From: Sulfurimonas sp.
Lineage (GTDB): Bacteria > Campylobacterota > Campylobacteria > Campylobacterales > Sulfurimonadaceae
NCBI GenBank assembly: GCA_027063215.1
Contig: JAMOSE010000169.1
Coordinates: forward strand, 1-23,804
Reading direction: 5' to 3'
DNA: 23,804 nt
A program made the position numbers and the translations under genes. Shown here in pieces: positions 1 through 8,577 of this stretch (position 1 is the stretch's first letter; every line of letters starts with the position of its first letter). The notes beneath the pieces were generated by a model. The model saw only the letters and a list, made by a program, of their open reading frames with translations, had not been told where the DNA came from and searched no databases.

Positions 1-914
1 ATAACACCATGACTCTTTGTTTTATCAATAAATCCATCTGCACCAAGAACTTCAGCTTCACGTTTATTATTGTCCCCTGTCATAGAAGAGTTTACAATAA
101 TTGGAATATTTTTTGTAAGTGGATTTGCTTTAAGGAGCTTTACAACGGTAAATCCCGACATTTCAGGCATCTCAATATCTGTAATAATTGCCGGTATTTT
201 GTTGATTTGTGTTTCATTGAGTGCATTAACATAATCAACAAGTTTTTTCCCATTATCAAAGAGTTTCATATCAATGTTTGCTTTGCCAAAGAGTTGAATA
301 AGATGTCTTTGTGCCGTTTTTGAATCTTCTGCAATAAGAACGGTTCCAAAACGGAGTTTGTCTGGAATATCAATATTATTAAGCTCTTCAATATCTTTAT
401 CAACATCAATTAATGCTTGAGGAAGAACATCAGCGAGCAGTTTCTCATAATCTAAGATAAGACAAAGTGAACCATCTTCAAGACGTGTGTCATTCATAAC
501 AACACCATCTTCTTTAAGACGATAGCTATCAGGTGCATGCATCTCATTCCAGTTTTTCTTAATAACTCTATAGGCTGACATTATGCGTAAACCTATAATT
601 ACACCGTTAAAATCGCAGATTAAAATATTAGAACGTCCTATCTCTTCTCTTGAGAGTGTTACTCCAAGCCATGCAGGAAGATTTAAAATAGGAATTTGTA
701 ATCCACGTAAAATAATTGTACCTTCTAATAAAGGGTGAGGAGAAGGTATTTGTGTCAGAAAATGATTTCTTGATTCGACAACTTCTCTTGTTTTAAAGAC
801 ATTTATAGCATAATATGCAGAGTCTTTTTTTTCACTTACACGAAAAACTAAAAGCTGTAATTCATTGTTTTTTGCCAGGTTTGTAGCTGCATCAACATTA
901 TCTAAGACAGACAT
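1..914 (-). CDS. cheV: Chemotaxis coupling protein CheV (CheW-receiver fusion), 3' end beyond the window
   Basis: I translated this gene by hand from the minus strand; 304 residues are visible and the stop lies left of the window. Residues about 15-165 form a CheW-like domain, which couples chemoreceptors to the kinase CheA. Residues about 188-304 form a response-regulator receiver domain with the acidic pair E196-D197, a phosphoacceptor D246 in a TDIEMPEMSG context, the conserved S277 and K298. CheV proteins are about 310-320 residues, so little is missing. The ATG at 914 has an AAAGG ribosome site seven bases upstream. In Campylobacter cheV is usually followed by cheA and cheW, so those may lie just left of the edge; this is an inference. 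It diverges from the adaptor gene at 1039. The family assignment is secure. Confidence 0.93.
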   Translation of the reverse strand, partial: MSVLDNVDAATNLAKNNELQLLVFRVSEKKDSAYYAINVFKTREVVESRNHFLTQIPSPHPLLEGTIILRGLQIPILNLPAWLGVTLSREEIGRSNILICDFNGVIIGLRIMSAYRVIKKNWNEMHAPDSYRLKEDGVVMNDTRLEDGSLCLILDYEKLLADVLPQALIDVDKDIEELNNIDIPDKLRFGTVLIAEDSKTAQRHLIQLFGKANIDMKLFDNGKKLVDYVNALNETQINKIPAIITDIEMPEMSGFTVVKLLKANPLTKNIPIIVNSSMTGDNNKREAEVLGADGFIDKTKSHGV

Positions 915-970
915 TAAATACCTTTTTGTTAAATATCTCTTAATAGTACCAGAAATAAAATGAAATATGC

Positions 971-998
971 TTGAATATTAGCTATGAAATGTTAAAAT
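971..998 (+). promoter_or_regulatory. Probable sigma-70 promoter of the 1039-6969 operon
   Basis: A -35-like TTGAAT (971-976) lies 16 bases before a TAAAAT -10 box (993-998), which is preceded by TG one base away (extended -10). The predicted start near 1005 gives a leader of about 34 bases before the GTG start. This is pattern matching only. Confidence 0.5.
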
Positions 999-1038
999 AA
1001 ATATATTTATTCTGATTTTTATAAAAAGGTATTATTCC

Positions 1039-1848
1039 GTGAGAGTATTAATTTATTTATTTTTAACTTCACAACTTTTGTTCAGTGCGGTCTATTATTC
1101 AAAAGTTGAACCCTATAAAGTTAAAAAATTATCTTCAAGTGTTAGCGGCGAAGTTCTCTTTACTTATGAGAATCAAGTTGGAAAACGACTTACAAAAAAA
1201 CCTTTTATTATTATTGATTCTGAAATAGATAGAGCTGAATTAATAGATGTTGATAAAAAACTCAAAAGTTTAAGAAACAGTCTTGCACTTAATGAAAAAG
1301 TATTAAAAAACCTTTCTGCTGTGTTAAAGAAAAAGAAGGCTAATTTTAAGCGGACAGAATCGTTAAAAATAAAATCACGTATTGATAAAGATAGAGAATT
1401 TTATGATTTAATAGCGAGTGAAAATGCATTTATTACGACGCAAAAAGAGCTTAATTCTCTAAGTAATTCTATAGCAGATTTAGAGTTGCGTCGTGTAAAA
1501 CTACAAAAAAGTATACGTGATAAAAAAGTTTTGGCAAATGGATATTTACTCTATGCTATAAATGTACAAGAGGGTGAAGTTGTTAATATTGGAACACCAC
1601 TTGCACAAGTTGCTGATATTTCTAAAGCTTTGTTGACGATATATGTAGATGATCATGAACTTGAGAATATTAAAAATAAAACAATTTATATTAATGACAA
1701 AAAGACGGATTATAAAATATTGAGAATTTTAGATATTGCAGATAGTGTAAATATATCAAAATACAAGGTTCAAATTGCAATTCAAGCCCCAAAAGTTTTT
1801 TCAAAACTGGCTAAAGTTGAATTAAAAGAGGATAGAGATGAAAAGTAG
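1039..1848 (+). CDS. Periplasmic adaptor (HlyD/membrane-fusion-type) protein
   Basis: The gene begins with GTG at 1039, with AAAAGG nine bases upstream. This start gives a clean signal peptide (hydrophobic residues 3-16, likely cleavage after A17), which supports it. The mature protein has a lipoyl-like half-motif at about 22-62, a charged helical hairpin at about 70-160, the second lipoyl half at about 165-195 (VQEGEVVNIGTPLAQV) and a beta-barrel-like tail. This is the order expected in HlyD/RND periplasmic adaptors, although at 269 residues it is short. It has no lipobox cysteine and no other membrane segment, so it is probably free in the periplasm. It overlaps the next gene by 11 bases. 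A TolC-like partner lies two genes further on, but no inner-membrane pump is in the window. The transported substrate is unknown. Confidence 0.8.
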   Translation: MRVLIYLFLTSQLLFSAVYYSKVEPYKVKKLSSSVSGEVLFTYENQVGKRLTKKPFIIIDSEIDRAELIDVDKKLKSLRNSLALNEKVLKNLSAVLKKKKANFKRTESLKIKSRIDKDREFYDLIASENAFITTQKELNSLSNSIADLELRRVKLQKSIRDKKVLANGYLLYAINVQEGEVVNIGTPLAQVADISKALLTIYVDDHELENIKNKTIYINDKKTDYKILRILDIADSVNISKYKVQIAIQAPKVFSKLAKVELKEDRDEK

Positions 1849-3586
1849 TATTACGGCATGCCCGCTTGATTGTTATGATGCTTGTTCTATTGTTTATGAT
1901 GAGGGAAAGCTTCGAGCATTTAAAGATGGGCATACACATGGATTTTTATGTCCGCATATGAACCATTATAAGCGTCATTTACGTATAACAACACCTCGTT
2001 ATAAAGGTCAAGCAATTACAATGGATGCAGCTCTTGAAAAATTAAAAGAGATACTTGATGCAAATCTAAAAAGTGAAACGCTACATTACAGAGGCAGTGG
2101 TAACTTTGCTTTAATGCAGGGGGTTACTGATCATGTTTTTGCACAGATGGGAACATATCTTACTAATGGATCTTTATGTGATGGAGCAGGTGAGGCCGGA
2201 ATCATAGAGGGTAGAGGAAGCAATAAAAATATGCCGCTCTCAGAGATCGCAAAATCTGAAGTAGTTGTTTTTTGGGGAAGAAATCCGCATGTGACATCTT
2301 CACACCTTTTACCACTTATAAAAGATAAGACTATAATTGTAATAGATCCTGTAAAAACGAAGATTGCCAAGATGGCGGATCTCTATATTCAGATCAAACC
2401 GCATACAGATATCTTCCTTGCAATGCTGTTATATCGTTTTTTGCATATAGAAGATAGTTGTGATGATGCATTTTTACAAAAGTTTGCAAGTGAACATGAA
2501 GAGTATTATGAACTTACACAAACCATACGTATTAAGGCAATACTTGAAGATATAGGTATGACACTCGGTCAGATTGGTGACTTTTTGCATCTTGTCGTTG
2601 GGCATAAAACAGCTATTGTTTGTGGTGTCGGAATACAAAAATACAGAGATGGTGCAGATGTAATGCGTGCTATTGATGCTTTGGCTGTCGGGCTTGGTCT
2701 TTTTGGTAAAGAGGGTTGTGGTGTTGCATATCTTGGGGATTCAAAAGAGGCAATTGCAATGCCTTTTGATACGAAAAAAGCAAAAAAAGTCTCAAAGGTA
2801 AATACTCCTTTTGATGAATTTAAAACTGTTTTTATCCAAGGAGCAAATCCACTTGCACAGATGCCGGATTCTAATCGTGTAGAAGATTCTTTAGAACATG
2901 TAGAAAATATTGTCTATTTTGGTCTTTATGAAAATGAGACAAGTGCAGTAGCTGATTTGGTAATTCCTGCAAAAACTTTTTTGGAAAAAGAGGATATTCG
3001 AACATCCTACTCACATAATGGAATGATGATGATGCACAAACAAGTGGAGAGTGAAATTGGGATCTCTGAGTATGCGTTAGCTGCATATCTTGCAGAAATT
3101 TATAGTATAGAACTTCAAAGTGAGACAGCATATCTTGAACATTTTAAAAATCATGGTGTTGTGAAGATTGATGGAAGTTTTGAAGTGGAAAATCGTCAAA
3201 CTATTCCTTATAAGGATGGTTTTGACACGGATGATGGTGATTTTGTTTTTCTTGAGGAGTTTGAAGTACCACAAAAGGTGCAAGAGGATGAATTCTATCT
3301 TATAACACCAAAATTTCCAACTTCTCTTAATTCTCAGTTTTATAGAAATGAAAATGTATATATGCACTCTTCCCTTGGCTTTAGAGAAGGTGAGCGTGTT
3401 AAACTTCTCTCTAGCAGTGGTGAAGTGGTTTTACCTGTTAAGATCAATGATGATCTTCGTAACGATTGTATAGTTATATACAGCGGCACACCGGGAGTTA
3501 ATAACTTAACAAGTTCAAAGCACTCTTATGAGGGTAAAAATGCAATCTATCAAGAAAATTTTGTCAGAATTAAAAAAATAAATTAA
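1838..3586 (+). CDS. Cytoplasmic molybdopterin-dependent oxidoreductase (DMSO reductase superfamily)
   Basis: This 582-residue protein opens with a 4Fe-4S site, C8-x3-C12-x3-C16 and then C38, followed by molybdopterin-binding sequence: WGRNP, IVIDPVKTKIAKMADLYI and IKPHTD. A C-terminal dinucleotide-binding part lies at about 480-580. C114, in a GSLCDGAG context, sits where many family members carry the residue that ligates molybdenum; this is my inference. There is no twin-arginine or Sec signal, so the enzyme should be cytoplasmic. It is short compared with the 700-950 residues of periplasmic Nap, Psr and Fdh catalytic subunits. No iron-sulfur or membrane-anchor subunit is adjacent, so its electron partner is unknown. 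The start overlaps the adaptor gene by 11 bases and has AAAGAGG upstream. The superfamily is certain; the substrate cannot be called from sequence. Confidence 0.88.
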   Translation: MKSSITACPLDCYDACSIVYDEGKLRAFKDGHTHGFLCPHMNHYKRHLRITTPRYKGQAITMDAALEKLKEILDANLKSETLHYRGSGNFALMQGVTDHVFAQMGTYLTNGSLCDGAGEAGIIEGRGSNKNMPLSEIAKSEVVVFWGRNPHVTSSHLLPLIKDKTIIVIDPVKTKIAKMADLYIQIKPHTDIFLAMLLYRFLHIEDSCDDAFLQKFASEHEEYYELTQTIRIKAILEDIGMTLGQIGDFLHLVVGHKTAIVCGVGIQKYRDGADVMRAIDALAVGLGLFGKEGCGVAYLGDSKEAIAMPFDTKKAKKVSKVNTPFDEFKTVFIQGANPLAQMPDSNRVEDSLEHVENIVYFGLYENETSAVADLVIPAKTFLEKEDIRTSYSHNGMMMMHKQVESEIGISEYALAAYLAEIYSIELQSETAYLEHFKNHGVVKIDGSFEVENRQTIPYKDGFDTDDGDFVFLEEFEVPQKVQEDEFYLITPKFPTSLNSQFYRNENVYMHSSLGFREGERVKLLSSSGEVVLPVKINDDLRNDCIVIYSGTPGVNNLTSSKHSYEGKNAIYQENFVRIKKIN

Positions 3587-3596
3587 AAGGATAATT

Positions 3597-4778
3597 ATGA
3601 ACATTCAAGAATTGGATCAAAAATATGTACTACCAACGTATGCACGTGCAGCTGTAGAGTTTGTCAGAGGTGAGAATGCAACACTGTTTGATGCAGATGG
3701 GAAAAAATATATAGATTTTACATCGGGTATTGGGGTTGTTTCTGTTGGTCATGCAAACAAAAGAGTTGCAGATGCACTGTGTGAGCAGGTAAATGCCATT
3801 ACTCATATCTCCAATCTTTATTATATTGCTCCGCAGGCAAAGGCTGCACAAAAAGTTGTTGAAGCAAGCGGTTATGATATGCAGTGTTTCTTTGGAAACT
3901 CAGGAGCAGAGGCAAATGAGGGTGCTATTAAAATAGCACGTAAACATGGTGAGCGTGACGGCGAGATCAAACGCTATAAAATCATTACACTCAACCACTC
4001 TTTTCATGGTCGTACAATTACAACCGTAAAAGCAACAGGTCAGGAGGCTATGCATAACTATTTTGGTCCATTTCCTGATGGGTTTGTCTATGCAGATGGT
4101 ATTGATGCGATCGAGAGTCTGCTTGATGATCATACTGCGGGTGTTATGATTGAACTGATTCAGGGTGAGGGTGGTGTTGAACCACAGGATAAAGAAAAAG
4201 TACAAAAACTTGCAAAACTTTTAAAAGAAAAAGAGATTCCGCTGATCGTAGATGAGGTACAAACAGGTTGTTATCGTATTGGTGCGTTTACTGCTTCACA
4301 GGCTTACGGAATTGAGCCTGAGATTATTACACTCGCAAAAGGTGTAGGTGGAGGTGTGCCGGTTGGTATTGTAATGACAACGTTAAAAGAAGTTCTTGCA
4401 GCAGGTGATCATGGTTCGACTTTTGGAGGAAATTATCTTTCAACTCGTGCTGTATGTGAAGTTGTTGATATCTTGAATGAACGTAAAGAGAGCGGTGATT
4501 TAGAGATTACTTCTTTAATGTTTAACAAAGCGTTAGAGGATTTTTATAAAAAACATCAAGATATTTTTATACAAAAAGTAGGTATTGGCATGATGTGTGG
4601 TTTACGTGTAAAAGATGCTGAGACTTTGAGTAAAATTATTAATAATGCAAGAGATAATGGAGTTATGGTACTTAAAGCAGGACGAAATACACTTCGTTTC
4701 TTACCACCGCTTACAATTACAAAAGAGGAAATTGATGAAGGCTTCAAAGCTCTCACTGCTGCTGTTTCTGGGCTCTAA
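3597..4778 (+). CDS. argD: Acetylornithine aminotransferase
   Basis: This is a class-III aminotransferase of 393 residues, the usual ArgD length. It transfers an amino group from glutamate to N-acetylglutamate semialdehyde in arginine biosynthesis, and ArgD often also serves as succinyldiaminopimelate aminotransferase. Visible motifs are FGNSGAEANEGAIK (99-112), which contacts the phosphate of pyridoxal phosphate, HSFHGRT (134-140), the pyridine-binding D219 in VDEVQTG, and the Schiff-base lysine K248 in LAKGVGGGVPVG. AAAGGA precedes the ATG, ten bases after the previous stop. The last 44 bases overlap the start of the TolC-like gene. A broader role as an ornithine or GABA-type aminotransferase is possible, but ArgD fits best. 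Confidence 0.92.
   Translation: MNIQELDQKYVLPTYARAAVEFVRGENATLFDADGKKYIDFTSGIGVVSVGHANKRVADALCEQVNAITHISNLYYIAPQAKAAQKVVEASGYDMQCFFGNSGAEANEGAIKIARKHGERDGEIKRYKIITLNHSFHGRTITTVKATGQEAMHNYFGPFPDGFVYADGIDAIESLLDDHTAGVMIELIQGEGGVEPQDKEKVQKLAKLLKEKEIPLIVDEVQTGCYRIGAFTASQAYGIEPEIITLAKGVGGGVPVGIVMTTLKEVLAAGDHGSTFGGNYLSTRAVCEVVDILNERKESGDLEITSLMFNKALEDFYKKHQDIFIQKVGIGMMCGLRVKDAETLSKIINNARDNGVMVLKAGRNTLRFLPPLTITKEEIDEGFKALTAAVSGL
4724..4729 (+). promoter_or_regulatory. Ribosome binding site inside argD that sets the start of the TolC-like gene
   Basis: AGAGGA lies five bases before the ATG at 4735, inside the argD coding sequence. The reading frame is open upstream to 4645, but only the 4735 start yields a signal peptide and has a ribosome site. 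Confidence 0.75.
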
Positions 4779-5964
4779 TCTTATAGCTAATGAAAATAAT
4801 GCAAGTTTAGATGCATATATTTCCAAGTATAAACAGAGTGAATTTGAATATGATTATCAAAAGAATAGGGCAGAGAGTCTTCAGCTTCGTGATTCATGGA
4901 TAGCACCGATAAAGATAAACTACTCCTTGTCACGTTCTAAACCTTATACAAAAGAGCAACAAAACGAGACAGCTGCCATTCGAATAGATCAGCCAATATT
5001 TCAAAGTGGTGGGATCTATTATGGTATAAAATTTGCAAAAATGAGTCGTCTGTATGCTGATTATAGTATAGATGTTGCAAAACGCAAGATGATTAAAGAT
5101 ACGGTAATGCTCTTAATGCAGATAAAGCAGACAGAACTCAAAGAGAAGAAACAGAAACTTCTTATAAAAAATTCAGAGATAAATCTTGCACAAAAGCAAG
5201 AAGAGTATCTTAATGGTCAGCTAGATTCCGGTTTTTTAGACAATGCAATTATTCAAAGAAATATAGTTATTCAAACCCTGTATGATATACAAACAGCCAA
5301 AGAGAAACTGCTTACTCAGTTTCATATGCTGAGTGATCTTGATTATAAAACAGCACGCATACCCTATCTTGACTATTTAACACCTGATGAATTTATACAG
5401 CATAATATTGTGCTTAAGCAACGAGATGCTGAGATCCAAAAAAACAGATATGCTAAAAATGTTCGTATCGCAAAGTATCTTCCTCGTGTTAATATAACAG
5501 GAGGGTATAATTGGAGTAAAAGTACTGGACAGCAGTTTTATGCAGGTGAAAAATTCTTTGACAACTCTAATGAGTTAGGATACTATGACTATGGTTTTCG
5601 TGTAAATCTTCCTTTAGATATCAATACTTTTAGAGATATAGAATCTGCAAAAGTAGATTATTTGAAGGCACAGGTTCTTAAAAAAGACAAACAAAGAGAA
5701 CTGCAGGCTCTTTTTAAACAGGTAATGCATAATATTCACAATTTTGATAAGAAGATCACTCTTTCAGATGAAAATAAAAAGCTTTATGAAAAACTTTTAC
5801 GTGATACAAAAGAGTTGTATGCTGCAGGATATAAAACACAATATGATGTAGATACTTTAAAAAATTCTTTAGAGATACAAAATATAGATACAAAAATATA
5901 TGCCATAGATAAACAGTTAGAGTTGTTAAATCTTTATGAGATGTATGTAAATAGTGGAGAGTAG
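4735..5964 (+). CDS. TolC-like outer membrane efflux protein
   Basis: I start this gene at 4735 (409 residues), because the longer frame would add 30 implausible residues ahead of a clear signal peptide (MKASKLSLLLFLGSNLIA). The mature protein is a charged, mostly helical chain with long coiled-coil stretches and scattered amphipathic beta segments (for example YLPRVNITGGYNWS and YDYGFRVNLPLDINTF). This pattern is typical of OEP/TolC channel proteins, in which two helical hairpins alternate with beta strands. The Asn-Thr-Phe stretch after the strand pair followed by a long helix is also typical. It should form a trimeric outer-membrane duct and probably pairs with the adaptor at 1039. It overlaps argD by 44 bases and abuts the methyltransferase with no gap, so it is co-transcribed with metabolic genes. 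Substrate unknown. Confidence 0.82.
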   Translation: MKASKLSLLLFLGSNLIANENNASLDAYISKYKQSEFEYDYQKNRAESLQLRDSWIAPIKINYSLSRSKPYTKEQQNETAAIRIDQPIFQSGGIYYGIKFAKMSRLYADYSIDVAKRKMIKDTVMLLMQIKQTELKEKKQKLLIKNSEINLAQKQEEYLNGQLDSGFLDNAIIQRNIVIQTLYDIQTAKEKLLTQFHMLSDLDYKTARIPYLDYLTPDEFIQHNIVLKQRDAEIQKNRYAKNVRIAKYLPRVNITGGYNWSKSTGQQFYAGEKFFDNSNELGYYDYGFRVNLPLDINTFRDIESAKVDYLKAQVLKKDKQRELQALFKQVMHNIHNFDKKITLSDENKKLYEKLLRDTKELYAAGYKTQYDVDTLKNSLEIQNIDTKIYAIDKQLELLNLYEMYVNSGE

Positions 5965-6969
5965 ATGAAATTTAGCAAATATATGACAGAGTGGCTTTAT
6001 GGTGAAGATGGTTACTATGCGACTTATAAAAATATCGGAAAAGAGGGTGATTTTTATACAGCCGTAAGTACAAGTAAGTTTTTTGGCGGAACTGTTGCCA
6101 AGCATATTATTGCTTTGGTGGATGAGGGATTTTTAGCTAGTGATGCAACGATCTGTGAGATCGGTGCACATCATGGTTATTTCTTAGCAGATGTATGTGA
6201 GTTTATCTATACGCTTCGACCTGAGCTTTTACACTCATTTAATTTTGTGATCATTGAGCGTTTTGATGATCTTCAAAAACAGCAGCGTGAATATTTTGCA
6301 GAGAGTTTTGGTGATATTGTCAAGATCACGCACTATAAATCACTCTCACAGATGCATGTCAAAAATGCATTCTTTATTGCAAATGAGATCTTTGATGCAT
6401 TTCCTTGTGAGCTCTATTTTAAAGGAAAGACTGCACGAGTAGAAGATCATAATGTAGTGTTTGATCTTGATGATGTGTGGGTAGAGCAAAAGGCTAAAAA
6501 ATATCATAAAGACAGAGGTGAGATAGCTGTAGGCTATGAAGCATTTGCAAAAGAGATGGCAGGAGCAGCTGAGCAGTTTGAGTTTATGAGTTTTGATTAT
6601 GGTGAGATGCAGGCACGACCTGATTTTTCTCTGCGTATCTATACAAAACATAAAGTTATTCCTTTTTTCTTGCCTGAAGATGATGAAGATTATATTCCAA
6701 GAGAAACGCTCTATAAAAAGAGTGATATTACCTATGATGTAACATTTGAGCATGTCAAAGATGCTTATGAAGCAGCAGGTGTAGCGTTTGTAGAGTTTAA
6801 AGCACAGATGGTAGCACTTGTAGATATGGGGCTTTTAGAACTTTTAGAGATGTTGCAAAAAAATGCTGATGAGAAGATCTATAAACAAGAGCTTGAAAAA
6901 GCAAAGATCTTAATTTTACCCAACTTTTTAGGAGAGCGTTTTAAGATGATTCGATTTCGTAAAGTTTAG
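5965..6969 (+). CDS. MidA-type SAM-dependent methyltransferase (PF02636 family)
   Basis: This 334-residue protein has the three family landmarks: GDFYTA (28-33), the SAM-binding EIGAHHGYF (65-73) and NEIFDAFPC (140-148). The family includes mitochondrial MidA/NDUFAF7, which methylates an arginine of a complex I subunit and is needed for complex I assembly. The bacterial substrate is not established, and a role in Nuo assembly is only a guess by analogy. The ATG directly follows the stop of the TolC-like gene, with GGAGAG upstream, so translation is probably coupled. It is the last gene of the operon and converges on pilT with eight bases between the stop codons. Confidence 0.85.
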   Translation: MKFSKYMTEWLYGEDGYYATYKNIGKEGDFYTAVSTSKFFGGTVAKHIIALVDEGFLASDATICEIGAHHGYFLADVCEFIYTLRPELLHSFNFVIIERFDDLQKQQREYFAESFGDIVKITHYKSLSQMHVKNAFFIANEIFDAFPCELYFKGKTARVEDHNVVFDLDDVWVEQKAKKYHKDRGEIAVGYEAFAKEMAGAAEQFEFMSFDYGEMQARPDFSLRIYTKHKVIPFFLPEDDEDYIPRETLYKKSDITYDVTFEHVKDAYEAAGVAFVEFKAQMVALVDMGLLELLEMLQKNADEKIYKQELEKAKILILPNFLGERFKMIRFRKV

Positions 6970-6999
6970 AGAGACGTTTAAAGTCCCTCTATCATTTTT
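6968..6999. terminator. Weak shared terminator hairpin between the methyltransferase and pilT
   Basis: An eight-base-pair stem (6968-6975 with 6983-6990) with one mismatch and a seven-base loop covers both stop codons, and a short T-rich stretch follows on the plus strand. The U-tract is weak, so this is tentative. Confidence 0.35.
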
Positions 7000-8069
7000 A
7001 TCAACTCTTCCGGACGATTAGAGTTTTTAATAGCATTCTCTTTTGTTATGGCATTTTTTTGTAAAAATTCAACAAGTTGCTGTGTCTGTGTAGTCATTTT
7101 TGTCTCTTGCTGATTTAGTTGCATTTGTGAATAGATTTGGTGTACTTTATCTTCGCGAATCTGATTTTGAATTGCTGGATTTGTAATAAGTATCTCATGT
7201 GTAGCGACTTTGCCTCCCCCTATGCGAGGAATAAGTGTCTGTGAAATAACAGCTACAAGTGATGAAGCAAGCTGTGCACGAATCTGTGCTTGTTCTTGAC
7301 CACTAAACACATCAATGATACGGTTAATAGTACTTGGTGCAGAGTTTGTATGGAGTGTTCCAAAAACCAAGTGACCAGTTTCAGCAGCCGTAAGTGCAGC
7401 GCCGATAGTTTCTGCATCACGCATCTCCCCAATTAGGATAATGTCTGGATCTTGACGGAGTGAGTATTTGAGTGCTGTTGCAAAAGAGTTTGTATTGCTT
7501 CCGACATCACGTTGTGAAAAGAGTGATTTTATATTTTTATGAACAAACTCAACCGGATCTTCAATAGTAATAATATGACGACGTTCTGTTAGATTGATCT
7601 CATGAAGCATTGAAGCAAGGGTAGTAGATTTTCCTGAACCAGTCGGTCCTGTAACTAAGATAAGCCCTTTTTCTTTTTTTACCAACTCTTTAAAGACAGG
7701 AGGATTTCCATACTCTTCAAGTGTTGGAACCTCAATAGGAATCATACGAAATGCACAGCCTATCCCATAGATGGTACGATAGTAGTTGGCACGAAAACGG
7801 CCGATATCTTGAAGTTCAAATGAAAAGTCAAGTTCATTATACTCTTCAAATATTTTTTTCTGTTTATCTTCAATAAGAGAGTAAGCCATCTCTTCAATGT
7901 CATTTGCCGTAAGTACCGGAAGATTAAGTGCTCGGAGTTCTTTATCTATTCTGATTTGTGGTTCACTTCCTACAACAAGGTGTAAGTCAGAAGATTTAAA
8001 AGCCAAAACACTTTTAAGAAGTTTTTTAATGTCAAGTCTCTGTGGTGTTGCTACTGTTTCTTCACTCAT
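6978..8069 (-). CDS. pilT: Type IV pilus retraction ATPase PilT
   Basis: The 363-residue length matches PilT. The N-terminal PAS-like domain is followed by a RecA-like ATPase with Walker A GPTGSGKS (141-148), an Asp box TIEDPVEF (168-175), Walker B ILIGEMRDAET with catalytic E215, and His-box residues H233 and H240 in HLVFGTLHTNSA. The C-terminal AIQNQIRE replaces the AIRNLI-type motif needed for retraction. PilT forms a cytoplasmic hexamer that depolymerises the pilus. No other pilus gene is in the window. The start at 8069 has TTAGAGGAA upstream. PilU is an alternative paralogue, but the pattern around the catalytic boxes favours PilT. Confidence 0.92.
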   Translation of the reverse strand: MSEETVATPQRLDIKKLLKSVLAFKSSDLHLVVGSEPQIRIDKELRALNLPVLTANDIEEMAYSLIEDKQKKIFEEYNELDFSFELQDIGRFRANYYRTIYGIGCAFRMIPIEVPTLEEYGNPPVFKELVKKEKGLILVTGPTGSGKSTTLASMLHEINLTERRHIITIEDPVEFVHKNIKSLFSQRDVGSNTNSFATALKYSLRQDPDIILIGEMRDAETIGAALTAAETGHLVFGTLHTNSAPSTINRIIDVFSGQEQAQIRAQLASSLVAVISQTLIPRIGGGKVATHEILITNPAIQNQIREDKVHQIYSQMQLNQQETKMTTQTQQLVEFLQKNAITKENAIKNSNRPEELIKMIEGL

Positions 8070-8132
8070 ATTATTATTCCTCTAATTTAAGTTTGTAATT
8101 TCTATATGTTGTACTGTACGCGTTAATTATGA

Positions 8133-8138
8133 ATTATA
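8133..8138 (-). promoter_or_regulatory. Possible -10 element for pilT
   Basis: The minus strand reads TATAAT here, about 64 bases before the pilT start codon, in the short gap after gatC. No convincing -35 is visible, so pilT may instead be transcribed from gatC. Confidence 0.35.
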
Positions 8139-8146
8139 AATGACAC

Positions 8147-8437
8147 TTATTCAATAATTTTTGGAACGATAAAAAAGTCATCAGCACTCTTTGGTGCATG
8201 TTTGAGGATAGCTTCATGAATTTGAGGATTGCACTTAGGAGAATCTTCTCTTAGCGGTGTTGCTGCATCACTCATAGCAAAACTTGCATCGACATTATCG
8301 GTATTTAATTCACCAAGATTATCAACAAAACCAACAATTTCAGAGAGTTGTGCAATGATCTCATCACGTTTGTCATCACTGACTTGTAAATATGATAATT
8401 TTTCCAATCTGCTTAACAGTGCATTATCTACTTGCAT
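8147..8437 (-). CDS. gatC: Glutamyl/aspartyl-tRNA amidotransferase subunit C
   Basis: The protein has 96 residues, the family length. It carries the GatC pattern: an N-terminal helix with a LEKLSYLQVSDD-like start, a mid-segment QLSEIVGFVDNLGELNTDNV, and the downstream stretch ATPLREDSP. GatCAB converts Glu-tRNA(Gln) and Asp-tRNA(Asn) to the amidated forms, and GatC stabilises GatA. Bacteria of this phylum lack GlnRS/AsnRS routes for at least one of these tRNAs and depend on it. It is not next to gatA or gatB here. AGGA lies about eight bases before the ATG. Its promoter is probably in the 140-bp gap shared with the divergent gene at 8578. Confidence 0.93.
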   Translation of the reverse strand: MQVDNALLSRLEKLSYLQVSDDKRDEIIAQLSEIVGFVDNLGELNTDNVDASFAMSDAATPLREDSPKCNPQIHEAILKHAPKSADDFFIVPKIIE

Positions 8438-8504
8438 ACTTTAATCCTAATATATAATTTATTTTCAATTTATTTTAGAATTTTAACATAGAAACCTTAT
8501 TTAT

Positions 8505-8535
8505 TTGATGAAACTTTAACAAACTATGCGATAAT
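8505..8535 (+). promoter_or_regulatory. Probable promoter of the YfgM/BamB-like operon
   Basis: TTGATG (8505-8510) and GATAAT (8530-8535) with TG one base ahead (extended -10) lie 42 bases before the TTG start. The 19-base spacing is long, so the extended -10 is the stronger part. Confidence 0.45.
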
Positions 8536-8577
8536 ATTATGAACTTTGAAAGATTGTATTGAAAAAAGGAATATATT

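Noticed and set aside
9..323. A 104-codon plus-strand open frame at the left edge
   Set aside because: It is antisense to cheV, whose CheW and receiver motifs are unmistakable on the minus strand.
4645..4734. A longer start for the TolC-like protein
   Set aside because: It would put 30 residues in front of a clear signal peptide and has no ribosome site, unlike the ATG at 4735.
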